NCBI GenBank assembly: GCA_903895855.1
Contig: CAITVN010000224.1
Location: 50,341-114,340 of the forward strand
DNA from: Oligoflexia bacterium
Lineage (GTDB): Bacteria > Bdellovibrionota > UBA1018
Direction of reading: 5' to 3'
DNA: 64,000 bases
The notes under the pieces were generated by a model. It was given only the letters and a program-made list of their open reading frames with translations, ran no database searches and was not told the origin of the DNA. How positions within the stretch are numbered: position 1 is the stretch's first letter; the number at the start of each line of letters is the position of its first letter. The position numbers were made by a program, and so were the translations under genes. This document shows positions 61,188-64,000 of the stretch, in pieces.

Positions 61188-62344
61188 GACTACCGAAACC
61201 ACACCCTAGACGAAAACACTTAGGGCTTTTGATTTTTTCGACTCTCTTGTTCTCTCAATTGCCAGTGACGTCGCTAATTGCCGATGACCATTCGAAGTAT
61301 TCTGAGTCGGGCCCAAGACAGGCCGATGAGCCCAGCGTTTTGACTGAAAAAGCAATTTTGGCAATTCAAGAAAGTCACTTTTCTGAAGCGGTTCCGTACC
61401 TGCAACGGTTCATTGATCGCTACCCCGCGCACCCCGATACCCTCACGAACACACGAAGGCTCGGTGAAGCCCTTTTTTATTCAAATCAGTTTTCTAAAGT
61501 TGCCACACCTCTTCGGCGCTATATCGCAGCAAAGGGCGAAGCCAGCGAAGCCGACGAGATGAGAATTTTAATGGCTCAAGCGCTCATAGAGGCCAAGCGA
61601 CCTAGCCAAGCCCTCGCCGTCATTGTCGAGATCATTGGCACTTCAGATATTGAACAGGGTCGTTCAAAATTGGGGCTGCCGGTAATTCGAAAACGAGTCA
61701 GTCCTCCTAATCAAATCAATCGAGTGTCAGCGCTCTTGATACGATGTCACGCACTGCTTGAACTCAAGCAGTTCGATGAGGCCACTCAAACCTGGGATTC
61801 AGCCAACCGTGATTTCATTACTCTCGATGAAAAAACACGATCCCGATTAGAAGCCCCACTTCTCGCAATGCAGCTCAAGCTTGAGCTTCGTGAGTGTGAA
61901 CGGTTTCCAACTGCAAAAACCATGAGCGAGGCGCAAGCGAAAGATCAGATGGAGAGAAAAGCCCTGTGTCTGGCCAAATCGATACAACGATTTCAGCCAC
62001 TGCTAAAAACCGGTTCACTCGGATGGATTGAGAAAGCCGCAAAAGACATCGTCGCTGGCTATCGTCACTACTACGTCAATTCAAGTTCGCCGCCGGCTGC
62101 TCCACTTGAAACTGGCGAAGACAAACAATCTGCACAGCAGTTAGCTACCTACCAAAAAGAACTGGCTACTTTTTTTCTGAAAAATTTTGAACAAAGAACC
62201 GCTGAGACCCGATCCTTTTTGCGGGCCTGGAGTGCCGAAATTTCTGAAAATGCCAAAACTGCCTCGGCTCGCTTGATTGGTGAAATTGACGCTCTCAGCT
62301 CGCACAAGCCGAAAGAGAAAGCCCCTGCAGAAAGCACCAGATGA
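61184..62344 (+). CDS. Exported TPR-like repeat protein
   Basis: 386 residues with a signal peptide (LGLLIFSTLLFSQLPVTSLIA) and helical repeats (ILAIQESHFSEAVPYLQRFIDRYPAH, GEALFYSNQFSKVATPLRRYI, ALIEAKRPSQALAVIVEI, ALLELKQFDEATQTWDSA), i.e. a TPR/YbgF-like solenoid, with a charged C-terminal tail. Coupled by ATGA to both the second ATPase and gshA. Probably a periplasmic scaffold; its placement between an ATPase and gshA is not explained. Confidence 0.75.
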   Translation: MRLPKPHPRRKHLGLLIFSTLLFSQLPVTSLIADDHSKYSESGPRQADEPSVLTEKAILAIQESHFSEAVPYLQRFIDRYPAHPDTLTNTRRLGEALFYSNQFSKVATPLRRYIAAKGEASEADEMRILMAQALIEAKRPSQALAVIVEIIGTSDIEQGRSKLGLPVIRKRVSPPNQINRVSALLIRCHALLELKQFDEATQTWDSANRDFITLDEKTRSRLEAPLLAMQLKLELRECERFPTAKTMSEAQAKDQMERKALCLAKSIQRFQPLLKTGSLGWIEKAAKDIVAGYRHYYVNSSSPPAAPLETGEDKQSAQQLATYQKELATFFLKNFEQRTAETRSFLRAWSAEISENAKTASARLIGEIDALSSHKPKEKAPAESTR

Positions 62345-63705
62345 AAAATATTAAACCCCTTTTAGCTGATCGAATCAGAGCAAACCGAGAAAAACTTTCA
62401 CGTTGGTGCATGGAGAAAGCCCAGATCGCTCCGCCACCTTTCTACTGTTCTGTTGACCTGCGCGATGCCGGCTATAAAATTGCTCCAGTCGACAGTAATT
62501 TGTTTCCGGCTGGTTTCAATAATATTTGTCCCGAAGACATTCGCACCGCGCCGACCCTCATTCGAGCCCAAGTTGAAGCCGAAATGAATCGGTGCAAGAA
62601 AGACTTGCCCACTCGCGTATTGATTATTCCTGAGTCCCACACGACCAATCGCTTCTACATTGAGAATCTATATTACTTAGAAAAGCTCTTCAAAGAAGCC
62701 GGTTTTGAAACCTGCATTGGGTGGTATCAACCACCAACCGAATCGCCACCAAGCGAAGACGCCATCACTCTCATTTCGGCTACAGAAAAAGAGCTGAAAG
62801 CTTATCCGATAAGACGAGAGGGTCACCGAATTAAGGCCGCTCAATTTGACCCCGATGTGATTATCTTGAATAATGATTTTTCAAGTGGTCATCCCGTCAT
62901 TCTCGATCAGATTGATCAACCCATCTTGCCGACTCATCGCTTAGGTTGGTTCGCCAGAAAGAAAAGCACCCACTGCGTTCACTACAATCGCTTGGCCAGC
63001 GAATTTGCATCAATCATTGGCATTGATCCTTGGCACATCACCATTGAAAGCGTCGAAGTGAACGAGGTCAACTTCAGTGAATCGATTGGGCTTGACCGAG
63101 TTGAATCAGCAGTTGGGCAGATGCTCAAAAATATTCACCGCGAATTTGAACTACACAATGTTTCGCGAAAACCCTTTGTTTTTGTGAAAAATAATTCTGG
63201 AACTTATGGCATGGGTATCATGGTTGTGCGCGACCCCCAAGAAATCGCGACCATGAATCGAAGATCAAAAAACAAAATGAGCGTCGGAAAAAATAAACTT
63301 CAAATTGAAAGCGTGGTCGTTCAAGAAGGCATACCCACAGCCACCATCGTCGACCGCCTCGCGTCTGAACCCGTGATCTACCTTTCGGGTACCGATTTGA
63401 TTGGCGGTTTTCTTCGTACCAATACCGAGCGCGGTGACGAAGATAACCTCAACTCACAAGGAATGGTTTTCAAAACCTTGTGCATGACCGACCTTCGAGA
63501 AACCACCTGGGATCTCGGCTCAAAGCCAGTCGACCAAACTACTACGGGTGGCGAAATCGGTGATGAACTTGCTGAAGCCGAATTAGATCATGACCCCTCA
63601 CTTGAACTTGTCTACGGATCAATCGCCAGAATTTCAGCCCTGGCGGCTGGTTTAGAAATGCTTGAAGCCACTAAAACAATCGACCCTGAATACCAACATC
63701 AATAA
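62341..63705 (+). CDS. gshA: Glutamate-cysteine ligase (TIGR02049 type)
   Basis: 454 residues matching the proteobacterial TIGR02049 branch: CSVDLRDAGYKIAPVDSNLFPAGFNNICPED near the start, LIIPESHTTN, and KPFVFVKNNSGTYGMGIMVV (ATP-grasp-like loop). It makes gamma-glutamylcysteine, the first step to glutathione. Start overlaps the upstream gene by 4 nt. No gshB in the window. Confidence 0.9.
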   Translation: MKNIKPLLADRIRANREKLSRWCMEKAQIAPPPFYCSVDLRDAGYKIAPVDSNLFPAGFNNICPEDIRTAPTLIRAQVEAEMNRCKKDLPTRVLIIPESHTTNRFYIENLYYLEKLFKEAGFETCIGWYQPPTESPPSEDAITLISATEKELKAYPIRREGHRIKAAQFDPDVIILNNDFSSGHPVILDQIDQPILPTHRLGWFARKKSTHCVHYNRLASEFASIIGIDPWHITIESVEVNEVNFSESIGLDRVESAVGQMLKNIHREFELHNVSRKPFVFVKNNSGTYGMGIMVVRDPQEIATMNRRSKNKMSVGKNKLQIESVVVQEGIPTATIVDRLASEPVIYLSGTDLIGGFLRTNTERGDEDNLNSQGMVFKTLCMTDLRETTWDLGSKPVDQTTTGGEIGDELAEAELDHDPSLELVYGSIARISALAAGLEMLEATKTIDPEYQHQ

Positions 63706-63722
63706 AGGAAACGCCCAAAAAA

Positions 63723-64000
63723 ATGAGTACACCAACTAAAGATTCCACCGAAAACCTTGCAAACGTAAAATTTGGATTTGGCACTAGAGCAATTCACGCT
63801 GGCCAAGAGCCCGACGAAAAAACTGGCGCTGTCATGGTACCCATTTACCAAACTAGCACCTATGCTCAAAAGTCTCCAGGTGAACACCGCGGCTACGAAT
63901 ACTCACGCACCGACAACCCGACCCGAACCGCTTACCAGGCTTGCCTCGCTTCTCTCGAGCAAGCCAAGCACGCTCTGGTATTTTCTAGCGGTCTTGCTGC
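63723..64000 (+). CDS. PLP-dependent trans-sulfuration enzyme (cystathionine synthase/lyase family), 3' end cut
   Basis: The first 92 codons are visible: FGTRAIHAGQEPDEKTGAVMVPIYQTSTYAQ, then YEYSRTDNPTRTAYQACLASLEQAKHALVFSSGLAA, the N-terminal signature of the Cys/Met metabolism PLP enzymes (MetB, MetC, cystathionine gamma-lyase). It lies 17 nt after gshA with GGAAAC upstream, so it probably feeds cysteine to glutathione synthesis. The window ends before the PLP lysine. Confidence 0.9.
   Translation, partial: MSTPTKDSTENLANVKFGFGTRAIHAGQEPDEKTGAVMVPIYQTSTYAQKSPGEHRGYEYSRTDNPTRTAYQACLASLEQAKHALVFSSGLA

Noticed and set aside
1..64000. tRNA, rRNA and CRISPR arrays
   Set aside because: No T-loop/acceptor combinations, rRNA-like stretches or regularly spaced short repeats were found on reading either strand; a dedicated covariance scan was not possible.

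Overview
The window reads as a chromosomal segment of a Gram-negative bacterium, most likely a member of the Bdellovibrionota (Bdellovibrio-like). This is inferred from two TIGR02147/DUF4423-type regulators (one broken), many lipobox-bearing and signal-peptide proteins of unknown family, a long aromatic amino acid hydroxylase, a TIGR02049-type glutamate-cysteine ligase, an ADP-heptose/LPS branch, and moderate GC with dense 4-nt-overlapping operons. No rRNA, tRNA or CRISPR array was seen.

Layout. 1-9.5 kb: a cut RlmI-type rRNA methyltransferase divergent from an NFACT (RqcH-like) protein, a large subtilisin-family lipoprotein with a small exported peptide upstream, an Ig-like lipoprotein and a CCA-adding/poly(A) polymerase. 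9.5-10.2 kb: VapBC. 10.2-19.6 kb: ElbB, then a five-gene minus-strand operon (outer-membrane lipoprotein, DusC, PAS kinase, CheY-like regulator, REC-PAS kinase), a PagL-like protein, a BON protein and a GAF-HD-GYP phosphodiesterase. 19.7-23.2 kb: a SWIM/SNF2 helicase and a TumE-TumA toxin-antitoxin pair whose toxin seems to start at CTG. 24.3-24.6 kb: a very large near-perfect non-coding hairpin. 24.6-41.8 kb: ferredoxin, aromatic hydroxylase, RNA m5C methyltransferase, a protein-glutaminase-like secreted enzyme, a TIGR02147 regulator with a lipoprotein, a DUF4143 ATPase, a beta-propeller lipoprotein, a phosphatase-fold protein, and a queD-queC-DUF366-cmk-GT9-rfaE1 operon.

41.8-55 kb is the accessory part. 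An AbiE pair sits between two 65-bp direct repeats made from the 3' end of rimI. A TIGR02147 regulator is broken by a frameshift and an in-frame stop. A REP-associated (RAYT-like) transposase gene is bracketed by 77-bp direct repeats. Beside it lies an unrecognised two-gene operon (a nucleotidyltransferase-like protein and a partner ending in a ribbon-helix-helix-like segment), the best candidate for an undescribed toxin-antitoxin system. Two secreted paralogues with identical-length conserved leaders flank a DUF4143 ATPase that abuts a potD remnant. A palindromic element recurs three times.

55-64 kb is core-like again. PotD, a COG3014 lipoprotein and LpoB form one operon. On the other strand, five genes chained by ATGA overlaps encode a secreted protein, two ArsA/Get3-type ATPases, a repeat protein and glutamate-cysteine ligase, followed by a cut trans-sulfuration enzyme.

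Several toxin-antitoxin and regulator promoters carry clean inverted repeats. One motif (TGTATTC-N5-GAATACA) is shared by two promoters 3.4 kb apart, which suggests a local regulon. All assignments rest on reading motifs by eye; no database search was run.
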